From: Clytia hemisphaerica
Lineage: Eukaryota; Cnidaria; Hydrozoa; Leptothecata; Clytiidae
Length of the DNA: 64,000 bases
Direction of reading: 5' to 3'
Assembly (NCBI GenBank): GCA_902728285.1
Contig: CACVBU010000997.1
Coordinates: forward strand, 320,747 to 384,746
The notes under the pieces were generated by a model that did no database searches, was not told the DNA's origin, and saw only the letters and a program-made list of their open reading frames with translations. Position 1 is the first letter of the stretch. Each line of letters begins with the position of its first letter. The translations under genes were made by a program, and so were the position numbers. Shown piece after piece: positions 23,068-34,682 of the stretch.

Positions 23068-23347
23068 ACTCTCGGGTACCTAATAGCCGGGGGGGTTGGA
23101 ATAAGCAGGGGGGTTGGAAAAAATCTCAAAATTTAATAAGCGGGGGGGGGGGGGTTGGAATAAAAATGTCCTGGGTGGAAAATGTTTGAAAAGGAGGCTA
23201 ATACAGCAGAATTAAGACAAAAAAGGGAACATTCAAAAACATTTTCCCAAAAACTAATAAGCGGGGGGGTTGGAATAAGAATGTCCTGGGTGGAAAATTT
23301 TCGAAAAATTAATTAGCGGGGGGGACGGCTATCAGGTACCCGAGAGT
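23068..23347. mobile_element. TA-flanked hairpin MITE (CTCTCGGGTACC ends)
   Basis: Inverted ends CTCTCGGGTACCTAATAGCCG and its near complement are flanked by TA. The interior repeats GGGGGGGTTGGAATAA blocks in tandem. The start resembles the ends of the hairpins at 13018 (CTCTTTTG) and 30835 (CTCGGG). Confidence 0.7.
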
Positions 23348-23689
23348 AATTCGTAAAACCGGGAAAAAATTAAAATGATTTCCCATAAAAATTAATTCCC
23401 TCAAGGTAATTTGAAGTGTGGGTATATCTATTACTACAACAAAAGGCCTTTTTGGATAAGCCAGTACATTGTTCTTCGTAAACATTCAAAACAAACTTTA
23501 GTTTTTTTAAATTTTATTTTCAACTGATGATCGTCTCAACGGCGTGAAACTATTAGTTTTGAAATAAAACTCATTAACTTCATTCGACAATAGTATATAT
23601 ACAAGAGCAGCCACCGGCTAGAAAATACAAAATAACTGTTCGGGAGGCCTTTTTTCACTGGAAAATATGACTGTTATTTTCATAACCCG

Positions 23690-24950
23690 CTCCTGGGAAA
23701 ATATATCTGTTCTTGGAGAAAATTAGTGTTCCTGGAAAACATGTATCTGTTCTGGGAGAAAATTAGTGTTCCTGGAAAACATGTATCTGTTCTGGGAGAA
23801 AATTAGTGTTCCTGGAAAACATGTATCTGTTCTGGGAGAAAAATTAGTGTTCCTGGACGGTTAGTGTAAAACGCAGGTCACAGGTCGCAGGTCACAGGTC
23901 ACAGGTCGCAGGTCACAGGTCGCAGGTCACAGGTCAACAAAGTGCAGACCGGAAAAAAAAAGAAGATCATAACATATACATAACATACCATCAATACATA
24001 GCGCATTAAATTACAAAAAAGTAATACATGCTATTTAGATATTATAAAATGACAATTGAATAGAATAACAACCTATTTTGACATAGTGACACTTACTTAC
24101 AAAAATAATGACAAAATCATAAAATATGATGCCTAGCAAGACAAAAGCACGAAAAATATTTATTATACAAAATGTGATGTGGATGGTGTGAATGGATATA
24201 AAATGGCACCAAACAGAAGCTTGCAAGGACCCTACTGTAAGAGAGTGGTTTTAGAAGGATGGAACTAATTAATTATTCAATTGTCATTTTAATGACTTAA
24301 TGACAATTTTTGACAAAAATATTGACAGAATTACAAAATATCATGTCTTACAAGTGAAAAACACCAAAAATATTCAGCATGCCGAATGTGATGATAACAA
24401 TATGGCTGGATATAAAATTACACCAATCAGAAGCTCGTGAGTTCTCTGAGAAGGTAGTTTTAGAGCGATTTGTTTTATTATATTATATAACCATCATATA
24501 ACATTACAAACATTACAATATGTAATATACCTGTTATACGTATAATATGGTTTCAAATATTTTCTGGTCTGCGTTATACACGGCGCAAACCGCGAAAGAT
24601 CGATAAAAGCACATGGTTAAATTTTGATGTTTGAAATGGTTTTATATGGATGAAATTGCTTGAGAATTATGTTTTTGATAATTCTTTGTGCTTTCCAAAC
24701 ATTTTCCTCTGCAATGACATTGATTAGAGTTAACCTGTCATCACTGACCTGTGACCTGTGACCTGCGACCTGTGACCTGTGACCTGCGTTTTACACTAAC
24801 CGGTTCCTGGAAAACATGTATCTGTGAGATCCTGCTTGCTCCTGGAAAAACCTGTCTGTTCTGACTTGAGATTGCTCCTCTCACTCCTGGAAAAAATCTG
24901 TATGAATGAACTGGGCGATACTCCTGGAAAACCCTTGAACGTTGAAGGGG
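23690..24950. repeat. ~50-bp minisatellite (TGTTCTGGGAGAAAATTAGTG), split by a MULE-like MITE
   Basis: Four near-identical units of TCTGTTCTGGGAGAAAATTA followed by GTGTTCCTGGAAAACATGTA precede the element at 23858. Diverged units (CTCCTGGAAAAACCTGTCTG) continue on the far side from 24803. The array was the insertion target. Confidence 0.75.
23858..24802. mobile_element. Complete MULE-like MITE, 9-bp TSD GTTCCTGGA
   Basis: The 945-bp element has termini CGGTTAGTGTAAAACGCAGG, each followed by tandem GTCACAGGTCGCAG-type 10-mers. The 9-bp repeat GTTCCTGGA lies on both sides (23849-23857 and 24803-24811). It is nearly identical to the element at 1-994 and preserves the empty site of the 177-809 insertion. 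The interior is AT-rich and non-coding. Confidence 0.9.
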
Positions 24951-25458
24951 TTTCAAAAGAGAAAAGAGAAGTCAGCAAATACTCGTTCATTGATTCATTC
25001 TGTACTCGTTTCTTGTCGTTTGTCGTTTGTCGTTTTGTTTGCGTTTTTTTTTGTTTGAGATTTAACCTTTCCAGCGCGCAACATTTTTATATCTTCAGCC
25101 CGTCTGCGCGCAACGTTTTTTGATGAAAATGCAATTTTCACGATAACCGTTATAACTTTTTGAAAAATTAACTTCAGAAAAAAACCCTTATATTTTTGGA
25201 AAGCCCTACCTTTCCCCTTTCTAAATATGTTTAACTGAGTACTTCAAACAATTTTGGACAGAAATTATGAAGCCAGACAAAAGGTATATGAAAAAACAAT
25301 AATGTCGCGAAAAAGTCATTTTTTGGTGCAAAACTTCAAAAAATTATAGAGAACTGAAAAATTGATAAAAACACTTACTTTTTTCTTTAGAAGGTTTCTT
25401 TATAGTTAGGTAATACAATTCCATACTTTTGAAAAGCCAAATAAAACTCTAAAACACT
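24950..25458. other. Stretch without recognised features
   Basis: Contains a doubled CAGCGCGCAACATTTTTATA / CTGCGCGCAACGTTTTTTGA motif (25070-25120). Nothing else was recognised. Confidence 0.4.
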
Positions 25459-26444
25459 TTTTGCGAAGCGAATTTATGAGCGAAGCAGTTTTGCTATATG
25501 TGCACGTACCTTTAACTTCTATCCCAAGCGAAAATTTGCTATAAAATTTGCTATATAAATCACATCTTCAAACCGATGATTTTATCAAAATGACCTTGAA
25601 TGGTTTGGCTTGAAGCCACGAAAACTTTCTCAGTTTGGATCGGTTTGGTAGCTAGGACTGCGAAAAATGCCGTTTTAAAATGGTGTACCCTAGCAGTGAA
25701 CAGCAAAAAAATTACCGGAAGCCGAAACACGGACTTAGAATCTGAAATTGATCAAATTGCCGTGCGGGCGGCACGCATCTAAGCAATCTAAGCAGTGGTT
25801 CTTCGGTTTTAAATATTTATTTTGCTGTTAAATGGAAAAAAATTAGTTTGAACGTTGACAGAAAGGATCTTCATCATCCTTTGACTTTTAACAGCAAGTA
25901 TCAAGTATCAAATAAGGTCAATTAATGAGAGGTTTTTGCAAGTCGCGCGGGCGGACGGGAGGAGTGCTCTTTTAGTGAACGAAACTTACCTTGCAAAACC
26001 AAATGGATATTCTATGATAAAGAAGTACGGAGGTAAATCAAATTTATCGAATTTGTCAAGAAATAAATCAAAACTGCCCAAGAACCAACAAGCCATCTTT
26101 GTACATTTTTGTTTTTGTTTTATTTTTATGTTTTGATGATTTCGACAGACGATTCGTTATTCGAATAAAATGTTCGATCGCTCGACTAATATCGTTCGAT
26201 TTTATTAAGGCACCATTTACACTAGAATAACTAGAAGGAAAAAAAAAAGAGTGATGCACGGCGGGCGGCGGCGGGTGTTGTGCCGCCGTGGATTATGTGG
26301 TGTGTTTGGGGCATTAAGGCTCTTACGACCCTGTCTCTATAGCGGCTTTATTAGAGGGATTTTTAGAGTGTCTCTTATTTTGCTAGCAACTTGCAAATTG
26401 AGGTGGAGTCTGGATCGCTTCGCAACCCTTATACAATACGGCTA
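25459..26444 (+). mobile_element. ~1.33-kb repeat family, copy C (internally deleted)
   Basis: Opposite-orientation relative of 16265-17590. About 330 bp is missing between the two GAACGAAACTTA direct repeats, leaving a single copy at about 25976. It abuts the terminal repeat of the large foldback element at 26446. The frames at 25600-25782, 25936-26136 and 26251-26445 are repeat-derived. Confidence 0.7.
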
Positions 26445-26534
26445 ACCAAAATGAACTTAGCATCGGATTCAACCTTGGATTCAACATTGGATTCGCCATT
26501 CTAGCATTGGATTCACTTTACCGGACAGTATCTT

Positions 26535-27680
26535 TTTCGGACAGCATTCTATTGTATTCAAAACTATAATGGACGTTACATGTATCTATTAGCTATCATT
26601 TAGTGAAAAAATTAAGTTCATACCTCATTTTCCCTAGGAGGAGTTAAGCGGAAACCACTGCTGATTGACAACAAGAAATTCAAATTTCGACCTTATGCTC
26701 GCTAATTATCGGACAACCTTATTCTCGGACAGCATTCTTAGGTGTTCAAAACTATAATGGACGGTACCTTTACCTATTAGCTATCACCTAGTGAAAAAAA
26801 TAAGTTAATACCTCCTTTTTCCTAGGAGGAGTTAAGCGGAAACCACTGCTGATTGACAACAAGAAATATAAATTTTGACGTTATGCTCGCTAATTATCGG
26901 ACAACCTTATACGCGGACAGCATTTTTAGGTATTCAAAACTATAATGGACGGTACCTGTACCTATTAACTATCATTCAGTGAAAAAATTAAGTTCATACC
27001 TCCTTTTCCCTAGGAGGAGTTAAGCGGAAACCACTGCTGATTGACAGCATTGGATTCAAATTTCCAGCATTGGATTCACTTTGCCGGACAGTATCTTTTT
27101 CGGACAGCATTTTTAGGTCATCAAAACTATAATGGACGGTACTTGTATATATTAACTATCATTTAGTAAAAAAAATAAGTTCATACCTCATTTTCCCTAG
27201 GAGGAGTTAAGCGGAAACCACTGGTGATTGACAACAAGAAATTCAAATTTCGACCTTATGCTCGCTAATTATCGGACAACCTTATTCTCGGACAGCATTC
27301 TTAGGTGTTCAAAACTATAATGGACGGTACCTTTACCTATTAGCTATCACCTAGTGAAAAAATTAAGTTCATACCTCATTTTCCCTAGGAGGAGTTAAGC
27401 GGAAACCACTGGTGATTGACAACAAGAAATTCAAATTTTGACGTTATGCTCGCTAATTATCGGACAACCTTATTCGCGGACAGCATTTTTAAGTATTCAA
27501 AATTATAATGGACGGTACCTGTATCTATTAGCTATCATTTAGTTAAAAAATTAAGTGTTTACCTTATTTTCACTATGCGGAGTTTAGTGGAAACCACAGG
27601 TAATTGACAACAAGAAATCCAAATTTTGACCATAGGCTCGCTATTTATCGGACAACGGACGTTACTTATGTCTATTTGCT
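26535..27680. repeat. Left arm tandem array, ~188-bp units
   Basis: The marker AAACTATAAT recurs at 26561, 26748, 26937, 27124, 27312 and 27500 (last copy AAATTATAAT), so spacing is 187-189 bp. A degenerate seventh unit follows. Variants of GGATTCAAATTTCCAGCATT alternate with CAAGAAATTCAAATTTCGAC, which shows at least two unit subtypes. Confidence 0.85.
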
Positions 27681-28037
27681 ATTACAGTATTTAGAAAAAA
27701 ATAATGAAAAATATGGCAGAAATCCGTTGCTTTTTAATGTAACAACACCCTGAACTTTAATGCCGCGAGATTTAAAATTGAAAGCAATAGAAAATGCTCT
27801 AGATATGAATGTTGCTTATTTCGTCGGATAATCCAAATACTTTCACAGCCACATTCAATTCACCGATGTTTTTATCTGGATGTTATTTTATGATATATAG
27901 CCCTGGTACTCACTGGCTTAACTGTCAGTTTACTACAAATGTCCCGTGAAGGCATTGATCATACAGAAGGAACGTTTGAAGACCGCATTCCATCAAATGG
28001 CTTTTTGGAACTCCATTTTATTACATAGATTGGACTT

Positions 28038-28262
28038 TTAAAGAAAGGATTTACAATTGACTGCGTCCATCAATTTGAACTTGTCAAGTTGATCTTCTTT
28101 GTGCGTCTTAGTCTCAAACGATGATTTCTTTGTCGGTCTTTCTTTTGTAGGAGGAGTTGGGATCGAGCATTTCTCTACTGACGGAGGTTGGACGGGTCGC
28201 AATTTTTCACGTTCCCCTTTCTTTTCGAAGAAACCAACGGGCCAGTGTTTTTCGTAGAACAT
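28038..28262 (-). CDS. Unrecognised 74-codon frame in the foldback interior
   Basis: Minus-strand frame with balanced, protein-like composition (for example KHWPVGFFEKKGEREKLRP and a Pro/Lys-rich middle). It ends at TAA. A TAG lies two codons upstream of the ATG, and the bases just before (GGTAG) could be a splice acceptor, so it might be a terminal exon. No domain was recognised. It may be captured host sequence or chance. Confidence 0.25.
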   Translation of the reverse strand: MFYEKHWPVGFFEKKGEREKLRPVQPPSVEKCSIPTPPTKERPTKKSSFETKTHKEDQLDKFKLMDAVNCKSFL

Positions 28263-28782
28263 GAACTACCATCGCTTCGATTTCATCCCTCCCAAAACGG
28301 AATTGATTTGATACACTTGCATGCTTCGCTTTGTTCGGAAAGTTGTAGGTTTTCATAATGTTCCTCTGATGGTTCCAAATTTCTTCTCTTCATTACTAAG
28401 ACTGTTTATGGTTCGACAGCCTTTTGATAACGCACTTTTTTTGAAAATTATGAAAATTCGATGGCCTTCGTAAAATCGCCGCGGATACATGTTTACTAGG
28501 CCTGTATTTTAGAACGCCATGCGCCCAATTCAATATCGATTATATTTAAAAAAGAAACACAAAAATTGAATGTTTTTCTTTTCTCTGATTGACTATTTCA
28601 GATAAAAAAGAATATACTATCGTGGCCAGAATACTTTAGGCGTACAAATTTTCGTGAGGTCAAAAAATCTCGAAATTTACGACATTTACTTTCTCGAATT
28701 TGACGAAGAAATGTTTTTCGCAAGCATAAATTTTCCCAAATCAAGGCTTAAACAGGCTAAAAAGCGCCATAAATCTTCTACA

Positions 28783-29773
28783 TTGTGGGGGGCGTACGGT
28801 ATTTCGGAATTGCGGAAATCAACCTATTTTCTTCAGAATTTCGGAAATCGGGCATAATTTCTTCGGTATTTTGGAATTCCGAAGTTGTTTCGGTATCGGA
28901 TATCCATTAATTTTTGTTTCGAAATTTCGATATCATAAATTTTTATCCCCCTTTTTCGGAATTCATACGTGAAAAAAATAATTTGATGAAAAAATAGAGT
29001 TGAGTTTCGAGGAACATATCTCTAAGCAAGTCAACAAGGCCAATTCGATGCTTGGAGTTATTAACCGTGACTTCCAAAACCTTAGCCCACAGATTTTTCT
29101 TACTCTGTACTGTACTTTCGTTCGAACGCATCTTGAATATGCACAATCAGTCTGGTCACCGAAACTAAGGAAACACGCCAACCTATTGGAAGGAGTGCAG
29201 AGACGTGCGACAAGACTTGTCAAACTTTACAAAAATCTCTCTTATGAGGATAGACTACGAAGCTTACAATTACCAACACTAGAGTTTCGTAGAACTTTTT
29301 GTGATATGGTGCAGGTCTATAAGCATCTTCACTTCTACGATAAAGCTACTACCCATCGACCACGTCCGAATCGACAACACAAAGATGAACTCCAGCCGAA
29401 CCTTGCAAGTAATGGATTCCGCGGCCCGCAAACAAAGTCGTTCTACTACAGAACCATCCCTACGTGGAATAAATTGCCGTCTGAGGTGGTAGCTGCTGTT
29501 TCCATAAAAGGCTTCAGTGAAAAGTTGAAAGAAGCATGGAAAAGCCATCCAAAGAAATTCGTTACACAAAATTTGTAAATTGAGATCGGTTTAGAGGCCC
29601 ACTGAGTGCCTACAACCTGTAATATTCATTTTAATAATAAAATAATTAGTCAAAACGAGGAAAAATACTCAAAAACATCGGTATCGGAATTGCAAGTATT
29701 TTTTTACGGAATTTCGGAAATTTTGACAATATTAATCGGTATTTTGGAAATTGCAAACCCCTTACGCCCCCAC
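28783..29773. mobile_element. GTGGGGGCGTA inverted-repeat element split by a LINE fragment
   Basis: GTGGGGGGCGTACGGTATTT at 28783 is inverted at the right end (TTACGCCCCCAC, to 29773). CGGTATTTCGGAA-type repeats lie next to both ends. The CR1-like fragment (about 28990-29660) sits between. Similar GAAATACCGAA motifs occur at 39000-39140. Confidence 0.5.
29000..29578 (+). pseudogene. 5'-truncated CR1/Jockey-type LINE, C-terminal RT fragment
   Basis: The open frame (~190 codons) covers only the region after the reverse-transcriptase core of a CR1-like polyprotein. It contains HISKQVNKANSMLGVINRDF, TFVRTHLEYAQSVWSP, LEGVQRRATRLV, LRSLQLPTLEFRR and a closing TIPTWNKLPSEVV block. These line up with the C-terminal third of CR1/Jockey proteins. 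No palm-domain YADD motif is present and there is no natural start, so it is a typical 5'-truncated insertion. The coding part is still intact, suggesting moderate age. Confidence 0.85.
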
Positions 29774-29898
29774 TATACTCTATTTTAAATTAGAATTAAG
29801 ATTCTCTAACTTGTCAATAAAAGTTCGCGAAATCTAGATAACATGCTACAATCATAACATATTACGAGTTCAACTCTTCATTTCAATTACAAACTCTA

Positions 29899-30574
29899 AA
29901 GTCTGTTCACGATAAGTGTGCACTCTTTTTTCTTTTACCTATAACTTTTGAAGGAATTCTTCAATCTTTATAAATTTGGTATCGTTGGAGAGATATTTGT
30001 GAGTGGAACAATTTGAAATAAAAAAGTCTTTGAAAAAATTCTAAAAACGAAGGTGAAAATGAAGAAGAAAAAAATGAAGACCTTGTAGAGAAGTGCTATA
30101 ACTTTCATTTTCACTTGAGAGATTTTTTGATCTTAGGAGATCATCACTGTGAAAAAATTTCACTAAAATATTTATTCAATATAAAGTTATGATACAAAGT
30201 TAATAAGTGAGTGACCCCAAAAAACAGCAGAAAACAGCAGAAAACAGCGTTTTTAGACGTCAATCAGCTTATAACTTTGCTTGATATCTTTTGACTGAAT
30301 GATTATTTTTGAGAAATTTTTTCACAGTGATGATGTTCGATAATCAAGAATTCACTTCAGTGAAAATGATAGTTATAGCACCTTTCTACAAGATCTTCTT
30401 TTTTTCTTCTTCATTTTCATCTTAATTTTTAGAATTTGTTTAAAATTTTTTTTATTTCAAATTGATCCACTCACTAATATCTTTCCAATGATACTAAATT
30501 TATAAAGATTGAAGAATTCCTTCAAAAGTTATAGGTAAATGAAAAAAGAGTGCACACTTATCGTGAATAGACTT
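29899..30574. mobile_element. 676-bp hairpin MITE with TA duplication
   Basis: Almost fully self-complementary. The ends are AAGTCTGTTCACGATAAGTG and its near complement, flanked by TA (29897-29898 and 30575-30576). The arms are ~190 bp with ATAACTTTTGAAGGAATTCT. The centre is AT-rich. The form suggests a mariner-type foldback MITE. Confidence 0.8.
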
Positions 30575-30834
30575 TAGTAACCTCCTAAAAGTACTTTCTT
30601 TGAATTTTTTAAAAAGCTTTTGAGTGACTTTGTCTGCCTTTGTTCGATTAAAAAAAACGCATCTCTTTTCTAGTTGCAATTTATATAGTCGCAAAATTAA
30701 TTAAAGAAGGCCATTTTCACGAAATCTAATCCACGCGAAAATTTTAAAGACCCTTGATTCAAGAAAATTAGTACACGCGAAAATTCATCCACTTAAGGTA
30801 TGTGGAATAAGTCCGGTTTGGGTCTTATCATCTA

Positions 30835-31508
30835 CTCGGGAAAATTAAGGCACGTCCAAATTTACCCTAATTTTTTATCACCGTTTCCACTTGTCATAGC
30901 ATATCACTTCATACATCGAAAGAAGCCTATTGGAGTGTAGATCACTGGAATAGCTGTGCCATAATTAATTTTTTCACCCAAAAAAAGATATTAGACAAAA
31001 ACCAAAAAATGCTGACGTCAGCAAAACTTGTTTTTTGAATAACTCCAGTTTGGCTTATGGTATAAACATGAAATTTGGACAAAAGTTGATATATCAACTA
31101 ATAATAGGAAAATTTTTGCTTATTTATTTTTGCAAATTTTGCTGACGTCAGCAGAAATCAGCAAAATACGAAAATTTGCAATAAAGTGCTGACGTCAGCA
31201 AAATTTCAAAAAAATTTTTTTTCAAAATGATCTTCTTAATGGTGTGCAACTTTGGTCCAATTTCATGTTTTTACCATAAGCCAAACTGGAGTTATTTAAA
31301 AAACAAGTTTTGCTGACGTCAGCATTTTTTGGTTTTTGCCTAATATCTTTTTTTGGGTGAAATAAATAATTATGGCACAGCAATTCCAGTGATCTACACT
31401 CCAATACGCTTCTTTCGATGTATAAAGTGATATGTTATGACAAGTGGAAACGGTGATAAAAAATTTGGGTAAGTTTGAAAAATCTCGACAGGCCTTAATT
31501 TGCCTGAG
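30835..31508. mobile_element. 674-bp hairpin MITE with four TGACGTCA sites
   Basis: Inverted ends CTCGGGAAAATTAAGGC / GCCTTAATTTGCCTGAG are flanked by TA (30833-30834 and 31509-31510). The two arms pair over nearly the whole length. GCTGACGTCAGC occurs four times (about 31011, 31141, 31188 and 31312). It contains the core of a CREB/ATF binding site. A 60-codon minus frame inside is not protein-like. Confidence 0.8.
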
Positions 31509-31520
31509 TAGTGAATATCT

Positions 31521-31556
31521 AACTCAAACCCTAACCCTAACTCTAACCCTAACCTG
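31521..31556. repeat. Short interstitial telomere-like tract (CCCTAA)n
   Basis: About five hexamers of CCCTAA type with small variants (AACCCTAACCCTAACTCTAA) lie 12 bp beyond the TA-flanked hairpin. The metazoan telomere repeat is TTAGGG. Confidence 0.7.
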
Positions 31557-31759
31557 TTAATATTCAAGTGGGATTTCAAATTTTGAAGATTTTCAGTTTC
31601 ACGGAATTTATTCATATCCTATAATACCGACCTCTTTTGAGCTGGCCCTTAATTACCCCCTCCCCTTTCAGCTAGTTGAGGTAAAAATAACAGACTGAAA
31701 CTCGATGGGGGATATTAATTAGTATTCTCATATCTTCCCATATCTTTTATGATACCACA

Positions 31760-33300
31760 AGCATGCTGTCTGAAAATGATTGTCCGATAATTAGCGACCC
31801 TAAGGTCAAAATCAAGTAATAATTTGAAATCACCAGTGGTTTCCGGTAAACTCCTCCTTGAGAAAATGAGGAATGATCTTTATTTTTTCACTAAATGATA
31901 GCCAATAAACATAGGTACCGCCCATTGTAGTTTTGACTATCAAAAAATGCTGTCCGAGAAGAAGGTTGTCCGATAATAAGCGAGCCTAAGATGGAAATTT
32001 GAATCCAATGCTGTCAATCACGCACCAGTGGTTTCCGCTAAAACTCCTCTTAGGGAAAATGAGGTATGAACTTAATTTTTTCACTGAATGATAGCTAATA
32101 GATACAGGTACCGTCCATTATAGTTTTGAATACTTAAAAAGGCTGTCCGCGAATAAGGTTGTCCGATAATTAGCGAGCATAAGGTCGAAATTTGAATTTC
32201 TTGTTGTCAATCACCAGTGGTTTCCGCTAAACTCCTCCTAGGGAAAATGAGGTATGGACTTAATTTTTTCACTAAATGATAGCTAATAGATACAGGTACC
32301 GTCCATTATAGTTTTGAACACCTAAAAATGCTGTCCGCCAATAAGGTTGTCCGATAATTAGCGAGCAAAAGGTTGAAATTGGAATTTCTTGTTTTCAATC
32401 AGCAGTGGTTTCAGCTTAACTCCTCCTAGGGAAAATGAGGTATGAACTTAATTTTTTCACTAAATGATAGCTAATAGATACAGGTACCGTCCATTATAGT
32501 TTTGAACACCTAAAAATGCTGTCCGCCAATAAGGTTGTCCGATAATTAGCGAGCAAAAGGTTGAAATTGGAATTTCTTGTTTTCAATCAGCAGTGGTTTC
32601 CGCTTAACTCCTCCTAGGGAAAGTGAGGTATGAACTTAATTTTTTCACTAAATGATAGCTAATAGATACAGGTACCGTCCATTATAGTTTTGAATACCAT
32701 AGAATGCTGTCCGAAAAAGATACTGTCCGATAAAGTGAATCCAATGCTGGAAATTTGAATCCAATGCTGACAATCAGCAGTGGTTTCCGCTTAACTCCTC
32801 CTAGGGAAAATGAGGTATGAACTTAATTTTTTCACTAAATGATAGCTAATAGATACAGGTACCGTCCATTATAGTTTCGAATACCATAGAATGCTGTCCG
32901 AAAAAGATACTGTCCGATAAAGTGAAACCAATGCTGGAAATTTGAATCCAATGCTGACAATCAGCAGTGGTTTCCGCTTAACTCCTCCTAGGGAAAATGA
33001 GGTATGAACTTAATTTTTTCACTAAATGATAGCTAATAGATACAGGTACCGTCCATTATAGTTTTGAATACAATAGAATGCTGTCCGAAAAAGATACTGT
33101 CCGATAAAGTGAATCCAATGCTAGAATGGCGAATCCAATGCTGACAATCAGCAGTGGTTTCCGCTTAACTCCTCCTAGGGGAAAGGAGGTATGAACTTAA
33201 CTTTTTCACTAGGTGATAGCTAATAGACACAGGTAACGTCCATTTTAGTTTTGATGACCTAAAAATGCTGTCCGAAAAAGATACTGTCCGGTAAAGTGAA
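31760..33300. repeat. Right arm tandem array, ~188-bp units, inverted
   Basis: Reverse complement of the left-arm unit, about eight copies with CCATTATAGTTTTGAA spaced ~188 bp. Successive units from about 32700 to 33100 are almost identical, which points to recent homogenisation within the array. Confidence 0.85.
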
Positions 33301-33366
33301 TCCAATGCTAGAATGGCGAATCCAATGTTGAATCCAATGTTGAATCCGATGCTAAGTTCATTTTGG

Positions 33367-34680
33367 TGTTGTATTTGATTTTCAAAAGGTAACTATTTTG
33401 TTAACCTTTAGAAGCCGCTTGATTCTATCGGTTCAGTACCCCACGCCGCCCTCTTTTTTGCAAAATCAACTAGGGTTTACGAAAGCGAATAACTTTTGAT
33501 TGACTAAAGCTTATGGAGCAAGTGACCCCATTTTGGAAAGCCTAGTGATTGTACTTTCATATTATTGCAGTTTAAAAGAATTTAAAAAATCATTGAATAA
33601 TGTAGAAGTTGATATCTAGGTACCAAAAATAGTGAAAATAAATTAACGTCACTTTTTTCGGTGGATTTAAAAAAAATATTGAAAAAAGTGGGGGAAGTCT
33701 CCCAAGTACTAAAATGGACTTGATTTTCTCATACCTTAGGGTTTTAGTGATGAGCATGAGTAATTAGAAGGCACAAAATACTTTATTTATCTCAGAATTT
33801 ATGTTTCGGCATATCATAGTTTCCCCTAGAATTAGCTTTGTGCGGCCGACAACATTCACGTCATTGCAAAATGGCACTGTAGAGTCCTCAAATTCCCTCT
33901 TGAACTCTTTAAAATGTTTTTGCAGCATCTACTCACCTATTCTAAAGCAACATATAGTGAAAGAAGCTCAAAATCTACCATAAAAACATTCAAAAACAGC
34001 TGTCTTTTAGGGAAAGTACAAGACCCCCTTATGTGAGGAAAGATACTGAATAATACCTAATTCTGTCTATTATTGTTATCCAAATCCTTCTGAACTTCAT
34101 CTGTTTGAATATCCAATAATAAAACACCATAATAAAAAGAAAGTAAACACTTAAGTTCACAGCTACCTTCCTCTGCAACCAAATTATTCAATATGTTTAT
34201 GTGGTTTTGAGTAATGGAATATTAGCTTTGTTTACATTTTGAAAAGTCTCACCAAACGCGATATTTTTTCGGCAAAGTATATATTTTCTGAAAGTATGCA
34301 GAGGATACTCAATTTTTACGGCTTACGGCTCGCCAGTGCCAGTGAAACAGGGTTACATTGTATATTGTTCAAAAACGTATATATACGTGTTCTGGCTGGA
34401 AAGTGATATTGACTATCCGTAGATCTAACACGATTTTTTTTCCTATCCGTAATTCCGTTTTCAGGGGGTAGTGGGTCATTAACAGTTAGGTAGGGTCAGG
34501 GTTGCTAGTAACGGCTTGTCACTGTGCCGGGTGCATACTCGGCGCCTTGGGCCCCGCAGGGTTGCTAGTAACGGCTCGAATTTCAGTCAGGTTGAAAAAG
34601 GGGTACTTTTACCCATATTATAATAACATTACCCCCGTCTTTTTTGTCATTCTATAAGTATTTCCAAATTTCGTCTTCTG
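33367..34680. other. Stretch without recognised genes
   Basis: AT-rich, with no supported exon. ACGTATATATACGTGTTCTGGC at 34374-34395 recurs at the edge of the next element (35515-35535), so the region shares a repeat with the site of that insertion. AGGGTTGCTAGTAACGGCT is doubled at about 34498 and 34558. Confidence 0.45.
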
Positions 34681-34682
34681 TT

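Larger units (their letters stand above)
26446..33366. mobile_element. 6.9-kb foldback-type element with tandem-repeat inverted arms
   Basis: The outer ends are inverted (CCAAAATGAACTTAGCATCG at 26446; complement ending at 33366). The left arm, to about 27680, holds six or more copies of a ~188-bp unit. The right arm, from about 31760, holds about eight copies in reverse orientation. A typical unit contains AACTATAATGGACGGTACCT, TAGGAGGAGTTAAGCGGAAA and CTCGCTAATTATCGGACAAC. Arms built of internal tandem repeats are typical of foldback (FB/Galileo-like) transposons. No transposase was recognised in the interior, which carries later insertions. A clear TSD is not visible; the left end abuts another repeat. 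Confidence 0.75.
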
